Source: CAZPQK01 sp964588695 (GTDB lineage Bacteria; Krumholzibacteriota; Krumholzibacteriia; WVZY01; JAKEHA01). From it: 64,000 nt of DNA. The notes beneath the pieces were generated by a model that was given only the letters and a program-made list of their open reading frames with translations, searched no databases and was not told the origin of the DNA. The DNA lies in the NCBI GenBank assembly GCA_964588695.1, contig CAZPQK010000005.1, positions 186,001 to 250,000 of the forward strand, read 5' to 3'. A program made the translations under genes and the position numbers. Below, piece by piece: positions 50,784 through 59,473 of this stretch (position 1 is its first letter; the number at the start of each line of letters is the position of its first letter).

Positions 50784-53228
50784 ATGCAGGACCGTTTTAC
50801 CGATCGAGTACGGAAAGTTATCTACTTCGCACGTGACGAAGCGAGTCGCTTGCAGCACGACTACATCGGCACCGAACATTTGCTGTTGGGTATCGTGCGC
50901 GAAGGCGAAGGTATCGCCGCTAAAGTTTTGGGCAAACTCGATCTGGATTTTGAACAGATCCAACAGGCCGTCGAGAATATGGTCAAGAGTTCCGGTGGTA
51001 CTCTAACGATCGGGGAAATTCCATTTACTCCACGCGCCAAGCGAGTGTTGGAACTCGCCATCGAAGAGGCTCGGTTGCTGGGCCACAACTATGTTGGTAC
51101 CGAACACCTTTTGTTGGGTCTGATTCGCGAAGGTGAAGGCGTAGCCGCGCAGGTGCTCGCCGAACTCGGTGTCGATCGCAAGCGCGTCCGCGAAGAAGTG
51201 TTGAAACTTCTCGGCCCGTCGACGTCTATGAAGACGCGCAAGGCCAAGAAAGAGAAAAGCGAAACGCCGAACCTGGATCAGTTTGGCCGCGACCTTGCGC
51301 AAATGGCGCGCGAAAACAAACTTGACCCGATCATTGGGCGCGAGTCAGAAATCGAGCGCGTGATACAGGTGCTTAGTCGTCGCAAAAAGAACAATCCAAT
51401 TTTGATCGGCGAGCCCGGTGTCGGTAAGACCGCGATTGCCGAAGGGCTCGCGCAGCGTATTGTCGAGAACCGCGTCCCCGAAATCCTCAAAGACAAACGC
51501 ATATGTACGCTGGACCTTGCTTCTGTGGTTGCAGGTACCAAGTATCGAGGGCAGTTCGAAGAGCGCCTTAAATCGATCATCAACGAAATCCGTCAGTCCG
51601 ACGATGTCATCATCTTCATCGACGAAATCCATACCATCGTTGGCGCCGGCGGCGCCGAGGGTGCGATCGACGCTTCTAACATGCTTAAACCAGCGTTGGC
51701 ACGCGGCGAACTGCAATGTATTGGTGCGACGACGTTGGATGAGTACCGCAAGCACATCGAAAAAGACGGTGCGTTGGAACGACGCTTTCAGCCGATCGTG
51801 GTCAATCCGCCCACCGAGGACGAGACCATACAGATCATCATGGGCTTGCGCGACAAGTACGAAGCTCATCATCGCGTAAAGATTAGCGATGACGCTGTCC
51901 GCTCGGCGGTGTATCTGTCCGAGCGATACCTGCACGATCGGTTTCTTCCCGACAAGGCTATCGATGTTATTGACGAGGCTGGCTCGCGCGCGCGACTTGC
52001 GGTGGTAACTGCACCGACCGAGTTGCAAGATCTGGATGTCGAAATCGAGACGGTGTCTCGCGAGAAAGAATCGGCGATTCAAGCGCAAGAGTTCGAGAAA
52101 GCTGCCCGTTTTCGCGACCGGGAAAAGGAGCTTCGCAACGAGCTGGATGAGAAGCGCAAGGTTTGGAACGAAACCAAACAAGTTCAAGAAAGTGTCGTCG
52201 GGCCGCAAGACATCGCTGCTGTCGTTTCGGCCATGACCGGCATTCCGGTTAACGATGTCGAAAAGGAAGAGAGTGCCAAGCTGCTGTTGCTCGAAGAGCA
52301 GCTCAAACAGCGCGTGGTTGGTCAGGACGAAGCCGTAGAGGCCGTCTCGCGAGCAGTTCGCCGTAACCGCGCCGGACTGCGCGATCCCCGGCGTCCCATC
52401 GGTAGCTTCATTTTTCTGGGCCCCACCGGGGTCGGCAAAACCGAGTTAGCAAAAGCCCTGGCCGAGATCCTGTTTGAAACCGAAGAGTCACTGATTCGCA
52501 TCGACATGTCCGAGTACATGGAGAAGTTTTCGGTATCGCGCCTTATCGGTGCGCCTCCGGGCTATGTCGGTTACGACGAAGGTGGTCAACTGACCGAAAA
52601 GGTTCGGCGCAAGCCCTATTCAGTGGTGCTTCTCGACGAGATCGAAAAAGCTCACGGCGATGTGTTTAACATTTTGCTGCAAGTCATGGAAGAAGGCCAA
52701 CTGACCGACAACTACGGTCGACGAGTTGACTTTCGGAACACGGTGTTAATCATGACTTCCAACGTTGGCGCCGCCGAAGTTAAAACCGGCAAGAGTCTGG
52801 GGTTTGTTCAGGACGGGGAAGCCAACTTCCAGTCGATTCGCGGCAAATTGCTAGACAACATGAAGAAGACGTTTTCGCCCGAGTTCTTAAACCGCCTGGA
52901 TGATGTCATTGTGTTCCGCCAGTTGGACCGCGAACAAATGCGAGATATCGTGGATATTTTGCTCAACAACTTTGTAAAAAGGTTAGCGGTGATGGACCTG
53001 GCGATTTCTTTTTCGGACGGCGCCAAGGAATACATCATCGACAAAGGATTTGATCCGGCCCTTGGGGCCCGACCCTTAAAGCGGGCCATTCAACGGCACC
53101 TGGAAGACCCGCTAAGCGAACTGCTGCTTGCACAAGGTTTAAGCAGCGATTCCGAGGTTGAAGTCGACGTGGACAACGAAGGATTGTCGTTTAACGTGGT
53201 GTCAAAGACCGAAAAAGACCCCACCTAA
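50784..53228 (+). CDS. clpC: ATP-dependent Clp protease ATPase subunit ClpC
   Basis: AAA+ unfoldase that feeds ClpP. 814 residues: two N-terminal Clp repeats (DYIGTEHLLLGIVREGEGIA, NYVGTEHLLLGLIREGEGVA), first AAA module (Walker A GEPGVGKTA, Walker B VIIFIDEIHTI), the middle UVR-containing coiled coil (IQAQEFEKAARFRDREKEL) specific to ClpC, and second AAA module (GPTGVGKTELAKALAE, VVLLDEIEKAH). In Bacillota the N-domain binds phosphoarginine. clpP is not in the window. A strong terminator follows. Confidence 0.96.
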   Translation: MQDRFTDRVRKVIYFARDEASRLQHDYIGTEHLLLGIVREGEGIAAKVLGKLDLDFEQIQQAVENMVKSSGGTLTIGEIPFTPRAKRVLELAIEEARLLGHNYVGTEHLLLGLIREGEGVAAQVLAELGVDRKRVREEVLKLLGPSTSMKTRKAKKEKSETPNLDQFGRDLAQMARENKLDPIIGRESEIERVIQVLSRRKKNNPILIGEPGVGKTAIAEGLAQRIVENRVPEILKDKRICTLDLASVVAGTKYRGQFEERLKSIINEIRQSDDVIIFIDEIHTIVGAGGAEGAIDASNMLKPALARGELQCIGATTLDEYRKHIEKDGALERRFQPIVVNPPTEDETIQIIMGLRDKYEAHHRVKISDDAVRSAVYLSERYLHDRFLPDKAIDVIDEAGSRARLAVVTAPTELQDLDVEIETVSREKESAIQAQEFEKAARFRDREKELRNELDEKRKVWNETKQVQESVVGPQDIAAVVSAMTGIPVNDVEKEESAKLLLLEEQLKQRVVGQDEAVEAVSRAVRRNRAGLRDPRRPIGSFIFLGPTGVGKTELAKALAEILFETEESLIRIDMSEYMEKFSVSRLIGAPPGYVGYDEGGQLTEKVRRKPYSVVLLDEIEKAHGDVFNILLQVMEEGQLTDNYGRRVDFRNTVLIMTSNVGAAEVKTGKSLGFVQDGEANFQSIRGKLLDNMKKTFSPEFLNRLDDVIVFRQLDREQMRDIVDILLNNFVKRLAVMDLAISFSDGAKEYIIDKGFDPALGARPLKRAIQRHLEDPLSELLLAQGLSSDSEVEVDVDNEGLSFNVVSKTEKDPT

Positions 53229-53304
53229 CGGGACGAATGGGAACCCTGAGCCCGGCCGTTCCACGACCGGCTCCGTAAGGTGTTCTCGTACAGTGAGTTA
53301 CAAG

Positions 53305-53335
53305 ATACCCCTGGCGTAAGCTAGGGGTATTTTTT
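53305..53335 (+). terminator. intrinsic terminator of the lysS-lol-mcs-clpC run
   Basis: ATACCCCT (53305-53312), a 10-base loop, AGGGGTAT (53323-53330), then TTTTTA. A second imperfect GC-rich hairpin (CCGGCCGT/ACGACCGG near 53250-53270) lies before it. Confidence 0.85.
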
Positions 53336-53336
53336 A

Positions 53337-53365
53337 TTTACACCGACAAGGCCGTGTGCTAGCCT
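53337..53365 (+). promoter_or_regulatory. possible promoter of bamA
   Basis: TTTACA (53337-53342), 17 bases, TAGCCT (53360-53365), directly after the clpC terminator. Expected start near 53372, about 7 bases before the ATG at 53379, which lacks a Shine-Dalgarno. Confidence 0.45.
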
Positions 53366-53378
53366 CAGCCGAATTTTT

Positions 53379-55676
53379 ATGCGAAATAAAGCTTTGAAAA
53401 TACATCACTTAGTGTGCTTGGTGGGCACACTAGCGGTGCTTCTCACACCCCAGTCGGGCTATTCCCAAACGGCGATCACGGGAATGCCTGTGAGCCGCGT
53501 TTTGGTGGAAGGCAATCGGCAGGTGTCGGGCGAGAAGGTGCGGCGAGTTCTGCGCGTCCAACGTGGCGATGCGTTTGATCGCGGGCAGATGGCCGACGGC
53601 CTCAAGCGCTTGTTTGCGACCAAGCAGTTCAGTGACCTCAAGTACTACGTTGAAACGGTCGGCGATAGCCTGGTCATTACGGTTGCCGTGGCTGAATACC
53701 GCAAAGTCGACGGTGTTACTTTCGTGGGAAATGACCACATCGACGACAACGACCTCGAAGCAGCCATTACCGCCGGAAGGGGATCTTTCGTGCGTCCCGC
53801 GCTGGTGGCCAAGGACGCGCGCGCGATCGCGGAGCTGTATCAAGAGAAGGGCTACTTTAACGCCGCCGTTACCGACTCTATCGGCGCCCACAAAGATTCG
53901 GGTGCTCCTGTGCTGGTCTATGCCATCAACGAAGGCGAAAAAGTTTCGGTCAAACACGTCGACTTCGAAGGTGTCACTGCCGTCAATACCGACGAACTGC
54001 GTAAGATCATGGAAACCAAAGAAGACGCTTGGTTTCGTGGCGCCGACTACAAGCCTAAGGAGTTTGAAGACGACAAGGCCCGGATTGCCCAGTACTACCG
54101 CAGTAAGGGCTACCTGGATGTTGTCGTCAACGACGCGCGTCTGGACTTTTCCCCGGACGGTAAGGCGCTCGACATCGTTATCGATGTCGACGAAGGCCCA
54201 CGCTACCGGGTTGGAAACGTCACTTGGGAAGGCAACGAAATCGTTGCCGACTCGACGATCGCAAAGCTAATAAAGCTGGAGTCGGGAGAGGTCTTTGACG
54301 ACCTGGCTTTTTCGCAGGTGCAGTTTGACGTCAACTCGATTTACTGGGACAAAGGGCACATTTACAGCAACGTGAGTCCCATCAAGACGCGCCGCAAAGG
54401 GCACATCATCGACGCCGAGTTCCGGATTGACGAGGGCAGTCCTGCGCGGGTTCGCGAGATCAAAATCGTGGGGAACACCAAGACCGCCGAAAACGTGATT
54501 CGCCGCGAACTGGTGCTGAACCCGGGGGACGTTTTCTTGCGCCCGCGTTTGATGCGGTCGGTTCGCGAAATCTTTAACCTGGGATATTTTGCTGCTCCGC
54601 CACAAATCACGCCGACCACCGCCAGTGAGGACGGCGATGTGGACATTACACTTCGCGTTGAAGAAAAGCCTGCCGGTCAGTTTCGGTTGGGCGCAGGGTT
54701 TTCGCAACTCAACCGTGTCAGTGGCTTCATCGGCGTCACCGAGCCTAACTTTCTGGGGCGGGGCCTCAATGTAGGATTCGACTGGGAGTTTTCCAAGTAT
54801 CGACAGAACATTAGCGCGTCGTTTACCGAGCCATGGTTGTTTGGAACACCCACGTCTTTGTCGTTGAGCGTGTTCAACCGTGTGCAACAGCAAGTGGCGC
54901 AGCAATTCTACTCCGATCGTCGCACCGGTTTTTCGGTAGTCGTTGGCCGTCCGTTTCCCTGGCTCGACTACACGCGACTGGCTGCGCGCTATCGTTTTGA
55001 AGGCGTGGAACTGACCGATTTCGCCAGCGACTACGAAGGCGTGCTACGCGACATTAACTGGCCGCAGCTCACTAGTTCTTTCGGATTTACGTTTATTCGC
55101 AATTCAACCGACAGTCCATTCCATCCGACCCGGGGAACGCGGACGGCAATCACAACCACCTGGACGGGCGGTGACTTGCTGGGTGGCGACGTTAGTTTTC
55201 AGGAGTATCAACTCGATTTTTCGTACTACGAACCGTTGTTCTGGAAGTTCGTCCTGGAGGTCAACACGCAAGTCGGTATTCTCGACGGTTACGACAATCC
55301 GGACCAGGTTCCCGACTACGAGAAGTATCGTTTAGGCGGTAACCGCCAGTGGGCGCTGCGTGGGTACGATTTCTTCGATGTCGTGCCGGAAGGGAACGCG
55401 GAGTTCATCGGCGGTCGTTACATGCAAATCCTCAGCTATGAGGTCTCGTACCCGATCGCGCCGCCGACGGTATACGGGGTGTTCTTTTTTGACACTGGAA
55501 ACACTTGGAATGACCTGAAATCTGCCGACCCCTTCGACCTGAAGAAGGGGGCGGGCTTAGGAATACGGATCGAGTTGCCGGCTCTGGGCACGGTTGGCCT
55601 GGATTACGGCTACGGCTTTGACCGGGAAGACGGCGCTGGTTGGGAGCCCCACATCACCTTTGGTGGTGGATTCTAG
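53379..55676 (+). CDS. bamA: outer membrane protein assembly factor BamA
   Basis: Central barrel of the BAM complex. 765 residues: signal peptide (about 1-30), five POTRA domains (about 36-420, e.g. VSRVLVEGNRQVSGEKVRRVL and VREIKIVGNTKTAENVIRRELV), and the C-terminal 16-strand barrel with the lid-loop motif (YRLGGNRQWALRGYDFFDV, the (V/I)RGF-like element reads LRGY) and a final Phe (TFGGGF). skp and the lpx genes follow, the usual bamA-skp-lpxD order. Confidence 0.95.
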   Translation: MRNKALKIHHLVCLVGTLAVLLTPQSGYSQTAITGMPVSRVLVEGNRQVSGEKVRRVLRVQRGDAFDRGQMADGLKRLFATKQFSDLKYYVETVGDSLVITVAVAEYRKVDGVTFVGNDHIDDNDLEAAITAGRGSFVRPALVAKDARAIAELYQEKGYFNAAVTDSIGAHKDSGAPVLVYAINEGEKVSVKHVDFEGVTAVNTDELRKIMETKEDAWFRGADYKPKEFEDDKARIAQYYRSKGYLDVVVNDARLDFSPDGKALDIVIDVDEGPRYRVGNVTWEGNEIVADSTIAKLIKLESGEVFDDLAFSQVQFDVNSIYWDKGHIYSNVSPIKTRRKGHIIDAEFRIDEGSPARVREIKIVGNTKTAENVIRRELVLNPGDVFLRPRLMRSVREIFNLGYFAAPPQITPTTASEDGDVDITLRVEEKPAGQFRLGAGFSQLNRVSGFIGVTEPNFLGRGLNVGFDWEFSKYRQNISASFTEPWLFGTPTSLSLSVFNRVQQQVAQQFYSDRRTGFSVVVGRPFPWLDYTRLAARYRFEGVELTDFASDYEGVLRDINWPQLTSSFGFTFIRNSTDSPFHPTRGTRTAITTTWTGGDLLGGDVSFQEYQLDFSYYEPLFWKFVLEVNTQVGILDGYDNPDQVPDYEKYRLGGNRQWALRGYDFFDVVPEGNAEFIGGRYMQILSYEVSYPIAPPTVYGVFFFDTGNTWNDLKSADPFDLKKGAGLGIRIELPALGTVGLDYGYGFDREDGAGWEPHITFGGGF

Positions 55677-55719
55677 GCGCCGGGTAATGCTCTCGGTAAC
55701 ACCCGAAGGAGGGTAAACT

Positions 55720-56253
55720 ATGAAAAATAAATTACTTATGTCGGTGGTCGCCGCTGCCATGCTGATGGGTGCCACCGCCCACAGCGCGCTTGCTCAGGCC
55801 GCTAAAATCGGATACATTGACTCAATTAAGATCTTCGCGGAGTCCACGGAGGCCCAGGAGGCCGAGCGCCTCTATCGTCGGGAAGTCGATCAATGGACTG
55901 CGCAAAAGGAGGCCAAAGAGCGCCAGATCGTTCAACTCCAGGAAGAGCTCGCGGCTCAGTCGCTGATGCTCTCGGAGGAGAAGAAAAAGGAAAAGCAACT
56001 CGAACTGCAGCGCCAGATGGGCGAGTTCGAGCAGTTTATGGCAGAGACGTTCGGTAATGACGGTTTGGCCGCCCGCCGCAACAAAGAACTCACCCAGCCT
56101 ATCGTCGAAAAGATTAACCGTATCCTGGAGACCCTTGCCAAGGATCAGGGGTACGCGATGATCTTTGACGTCGCTAATGCCGACGTTGTGTACGCCGACA
56201 AGGAGCTAGACCTGTCGGAAGTTGTGCTGGCTGAACTCAACAAGCAAAACTAG
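55720..56253 (+). CDS. skp: periplasmic chaperone Skp/OmpH
   Basis: Holds unfolded outer-membrane proteins on the way to BamA. 177 residues: signal peptide (ending HSALAQA), the start of the mature chain KIGYIDSIKIFAES typical for the family, then a long coiled coil (RLYRREVDQWTAQKEAKERQ onward) and the C-terminal beta segment GYAMIFDVANADVVYADKEL. AAGGAGGG precedes the ATG. Confidence 0.92.
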   Translation: MKNKLLMSVVAAAMLMGATAHSALAQAAKIGYIDSIKIFAESTEAQEAERLYRREVDQWTAQKEAKERQIVQLQEELAAQSLMLSEEKKKEKQLELQRQMGEFEQFMAETFGNDGLAARRNKELTQPIVEKINRILETLAKDQGYAMIFDVANADVVYADKELDLSEVVLAELNKQN

Positions 56254-56291
56254 TTCACGTTAGGATTCATCACTTGGGAGAGAGTGTCGCA

Positions 56292-57356
56292 TTGCGACCG
56301 CGCTGTTATACGCTCAAAGAGCTTGCTGACCTGGTTGGCGGCGAAGTGCACGGGGACGACAACGTAGAAATCGTTGGCGTCGCTGGCATTCGCGAAGCCA
56401 AGGGCGGTGACATTACGTTTCTGGCCAACCCCAAGTATTTGGAGTTTCTGGAAACGACGTCGGCGTCCGCGGTTATTGCTCCCAGTGGCTGCGAAAGCGC
56501 TGTGCCCGCGATACAGATCGACAATCCGTACTATGCGTATCTCAAGGTGCTTCGGTTGTTTGCCGAAGAGAAATCGCTAACCTATGTGGCCGGCGTTCAC
56601 GAAACGGCGGTAGTTGAATCCGAAGTTGAGTTAGGGGCCAATGTTTGCATCGGCCCCTACGTTCATATAGAGCGCGGTGCTCGCATTGGCACCAACGTCA
56701 CAATTCTGTCGGGTTCTTTCGTTGGACGCGGAAGTGTTGTCGGCGACGACAGTTTCGTTTATCCGAACGTTACCGTTCGCGAGGGTTGCGAAGTTGGCAA
56801 GCGGGTGATCCTGCATTCGGGCGTCGTGATTGGCGCCGATGGGTTCGGATTTGCCAAAGACAACGGCGTACACCATAAGATTCCGCAGATCGGTCGCGTA
56901 GTGATCGAAGACGACGTTGAGGTTGGGGCGAACTCTACAATCGACCGTGCGACCACGGGAGAAACGCGAATTGGTCGGGGGACCAAAATCGACAACCTGG
57001 TGCAAATAGCCCACAACGTCATCATCGGGAAACACTGCGTGATTGCCGCACAGGTCGGAATTTCGGGTAGTACCACGATTGGCGACGACGTGACGCTGGC
57101 CGGGCAGGCGGGTCTCCAGGGGCACATCAACGTCGGCGATGGCGCGGTAGTTGGCGGGCAGGCGGGCGTGTTCGGGTCGGTTGATCCGGGGGCGGTGGTC
57201 TCCGGGTATCCCGCGCGCGATCACTTGCGGGCAACTCGGGTGCTTGCCGCAGTACAAAAACTGCCCGAACTGCTAAAGCAGGTTCGCGAGTTAGAAGCAA
57301 AACTCGCAGCACTTGAGAACGGAGATTCGATTGGTTCGCCAACAGAGAACGATTAG
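56292..57356 (+). CDS. lpxD: UDP-3-O-(3-hydroxyacyl)glucosamine N-acyltransferase LpxD
   Basis: Third acyl step of lipid A synthesis. The N-terminal uridine-binding domain starts RPRCYTLKELADLVGGEV; the left-handed beta-helix of hexapeptide repeats runs about residues 100-310 with the catalytic histidine in NLVQIAHNVIIGKHCVIAAQ; a C-terminal helix follows. TTG 56292 has GGGAGAG at proper spacing; TTG 56274 is in frame but overlaps that ribosome site. 354 residues. Confidence 0.93.
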   Translation: MRPRCYTLKELADLVGGEVHGDDNVEIVGVAGIREAKGGDITFLANPKYLEFLETTSASAVIAPSGCESAVPAIQIDNPYYAYLKVLRLFAEEKSLTYVAGVHETAVVESEVELGANVCIGPYVHIERGARIGTNVTILSGSFVGRGSVVGDDSFVYPNVTVREGCEVGKRVILHSGVVIGADGFGFAKDNGVHHKIPQIGRVVIEDDVEVGANSTIDRATTGETRIGRGTKIDNLVQIAHNVIIGKHCVIAAQVGISGSTTIGDDVTLAGQAGLQGHINVGDGAVVGGQAGVFGSVDPGAVVSGYPARDHLRATRVLAAVQKLPELLKQVRELEAKLAALENGDSIGSPTEND

Positions 57357-58644
57357 TTCAGAGGCGACGATTTCCGGGCAGGGTCTCCATACCGGAGTCT
57401 CTGTGCGTTTAACGTTTAAACCCGCGCCGCCCAACAGTGGCATTAAGTTTATTAGGGTAGACCTGGATCCGCACCAGGAGATCGCCGCCGACGTTACTAG
57501 TATTCCAGTCAACGGCGAAGCAAACCGCAACACGACGCTTTCTACCGGCGAGTCGGCGATTCACACCGTCGAACACATTCTGGCGACGTGCTACGGGATG
57601 CAGATTGATAACTTGCTTATCGAAATTGACGGCGGCGAGCCCCCCGAACCGACTAACGGAAATTACTCGCAATATATTGAAGCCCTCGAAGGCGCAGGCA
57701 TTGAAGCCCAAGGCGTCCCCATCGAGTACTTCGAAGTCGACCGCGCGATAAGTTATCGCAGTGGTGATGTAGAGATTACGGCAACCCCGGCAGATGGTTT
57801 TCGCGTTAGCTTTACAATTGAATACGACAATCACGTTATCGGTACTCAGTACGCCACCTTCGACGTTACTCCCGACGTCTATCGCAACGAGGTCGCACCC
57901 GCTCGTACGTTTGTGTTGATGGACGATGTCGAAAAACTCCGAGAGCAGGGACTCATTAAAGGTGGGTCGATGGACAACGCTCTTGTGTTCAGTTCGCAAG
58001 GCATGATGAACGAATCGCCGATGCGATTTGACAACGAGCCGGTGCGCCACAAGATTCTCGATCTAATCGGCGACCTCGGGCTGTTGGGATGCCCGATTAA
58101 GGGGCACATTCACGCGATCCGTTCCGGGCATGCCAGCAATATTGCTTTTGTTCGCAAGCTTAAAGAAATTCAGGATCAAAAGAAGCGCGTCTCCACCGCG
58201 GCGTCGACCGGCCAGTGGGACATCAACCTGATTTCGGAAATCCTACCGCACCGATATCCATTCCTTTTGGTTGATCGGATTCTGGAGATCCAGGATGGTA
58301 AACGGGTGGTGGGTATCAAGAATGTAACCATGAACGAGCCCTTCTTTACGGGGCACTTTCCTGGGCATCCCATTATGCCAGCGGTCTTGATTGTGGAGGC
58401 CATGGCGCAAACGGGTGGGGTAATGTTGCTCAATACCGTTGACGATCCACGGCGGTACTTGGTCTACTTTACCCGCGTTGACAAAGCCAAGTTCCGCCGT
58501 CCGGTCCTACCGGGGGATCAGTTGCGGTTCGAGCTAGAACTGATCAGCCTGCGTCGCGGGATGTGTAAGATGCAGGGATATGCGTACGTCGACGGACAGC
58601 TTGCCGCAGAAGCGGAGTTGTCGTCGGCAATAGTCGAACGCTAA
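57331..58644 (+). CDS. lpxC-fabZ: LpxC-FabZ fusion: UDP-3-O-acyl-GlcNAc deacetylase and 3-hydroxyacyl-ACP dehydratase
   Basis: Two enzymes in one 437-residue chain. Residues about 1-280 are LpxC, the zinc deacetylase committing to lipid A: ligand His in HTVEHILATC (near 82), His and Asp in RHKILDLIGDLGL (near 240 and 244), and GHASN near 267. Residues about 296-437 are FabZ: LPHRYPFLLVDRI and the catalytic FFTGHFPGHPIMPAVLIVEA. The fusion is known in Bacteroidota and related phyla. TTG 57331 is 6 bases after GGAG and fits the family start; TTG 57313 is in frame. It overlaps lpxD by 26 bases. Confidence 0.95.
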   Translation: MVRQQRTISSEATISGQGLHTGVSVRLTFKPAPPNSGIKFIRVDLDPHQEIAADVTSIPVNGEANRNTTLSTGESAIHTVEHILATCYGMQIDNLLIEIDGGEPPEPTNGNYSQYIEALEGAGIEAQGVPIEYFEVDRAISYRSGDVEITATPADGFRVSFTIEYDNHVIGTQYATFDVTPDVYRNEVAPARTFVLMDDVEKLREQGLIKGGSMDNALVFSSQGMMNESPMRFDNEPVRHKILDLIGDLGLLGCPIKGHIHAIRSGHASNIAFVRKLKEIQDQKKRVSTAASTGQWDINLISEILPHRYPFLLVDRILEIQDGKRVVGIKNVTMNEPFFTGHFPGHPIMPAVLIVEAMAQTGGVMLLNTVDDPRRYLVYFTRVDKAKFRRPVLPGDQLRFELELISLRRGMCKMQGYAYVDGQLAAEAELSSAIVER

Positions 58645-58670
58645 CCAGGCTGACGAAAGGTTAGGTTACT

Positions 58671-59465
58671 GTGAGAAGTGCCGACGTTAAGAACACAGAA
58701 ATTCACCCTACGGCGGTGGTGCATCCCTGGGCACGCATCGGCGAGCGAGTGAAAATTGGTCCGTACAGTGTTATCGGTGAGCGCGTTGCTCTCGGCGACG
58801 GTTGCGTGGTCGGGAGCAACGTCCTCATCGACGGCAACACAAAGGTTGGGCCCCGCAACACATTCTTTCACGGTGCGAGTGTGGGAACTGCTCCGCAGGA
58901 TCTCAAGTACGATGGCGCGCCGACAGAACTGGTGATTGGAAGCGGCAACACGTTTCGCGAGTTCGTGACCGTGAATACTGCCACCGAAATGGGCGCACAA
59001 ACAATCGTTGGCAACGACGGTTTGTTTATGGCGTACTCTCATGTTGCGCACAACTGCGTCATTGGCGACGAAGTGATCCTGGCCAACTCGGTAAATCTGG
59101 CGGGCCACGTCACGGTTGACGACTACGCCATTGTCGGCGGGCTGACGCCGGTACACCAGTTCGTGCGTATCGGAAAGTTCGCGTTTGTTGGCGGCGGAAG
59201 CCGGGTTGAGCGCGATGTTCCCCCGTGCGTAAAAGTCGCAGGTAGCCCGCCGGTGGTTTACGGGATCAACTCCGTGGGGTTGCAGCGTCGAGGCTTTAGT
59301 CAAGAACGGCGCACGCTCATCAAACAAATCTACAAACTCATATATCGTTCCGATTTGAATGTTACTCAAGTGATCGAACGGTTGGACAGTGATGAGTTTG
59401 CGGGTCCGGATGCCGAGATGTTCAAGTCGTTTCTGCAGGCCAGCGAACGCGGCATTACCAAGTAG
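58671..59465 (+). CDS. lpxA: UDP-GlcNAc acyltransferase LpxA
   Basis: First step of lipid A synthesis, adding a hydroxyacyl chain to C3 of UDP-GlcNAc. Hexapeptide beta-helix (about residues 8-190), catalytic histidine in MAYSHVAHNCVIGD (near residue 125), then a C-terminal helical domain. GTG start 58671 with GAAAGG upstream; 264 residues. The next gene, a possible UDP-GlcNAc 3-dehydrogenase, raises the question whether the acyl acceptor is O or N. Confidence 0.95.
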   Translation: MRSADVKNTEIHPTAVVHPWARIGERVKIGPYSVIGERVALGDGCVVGSNVLIDGNTKVGPRNTFFHGASVGTAPQDLKYDGAPTELVIGSGNTFREFVTVNTATEMGAQTIVGNDGLFMAYSHVAHNCVIGDEVILANSVNLAGHVTVDDYAIVGGLTPVHQFVRIGKFAFVGGGSRVERDVPPCVKVAGSPPVVYGINSVGLQRRGFSQERRTLIKQIYKLIYRSDLNVTQVIERLDSDEFAGPDAEMFKSFLQASERGITK

Positions 59466-59473
59466 GGGCTAGC

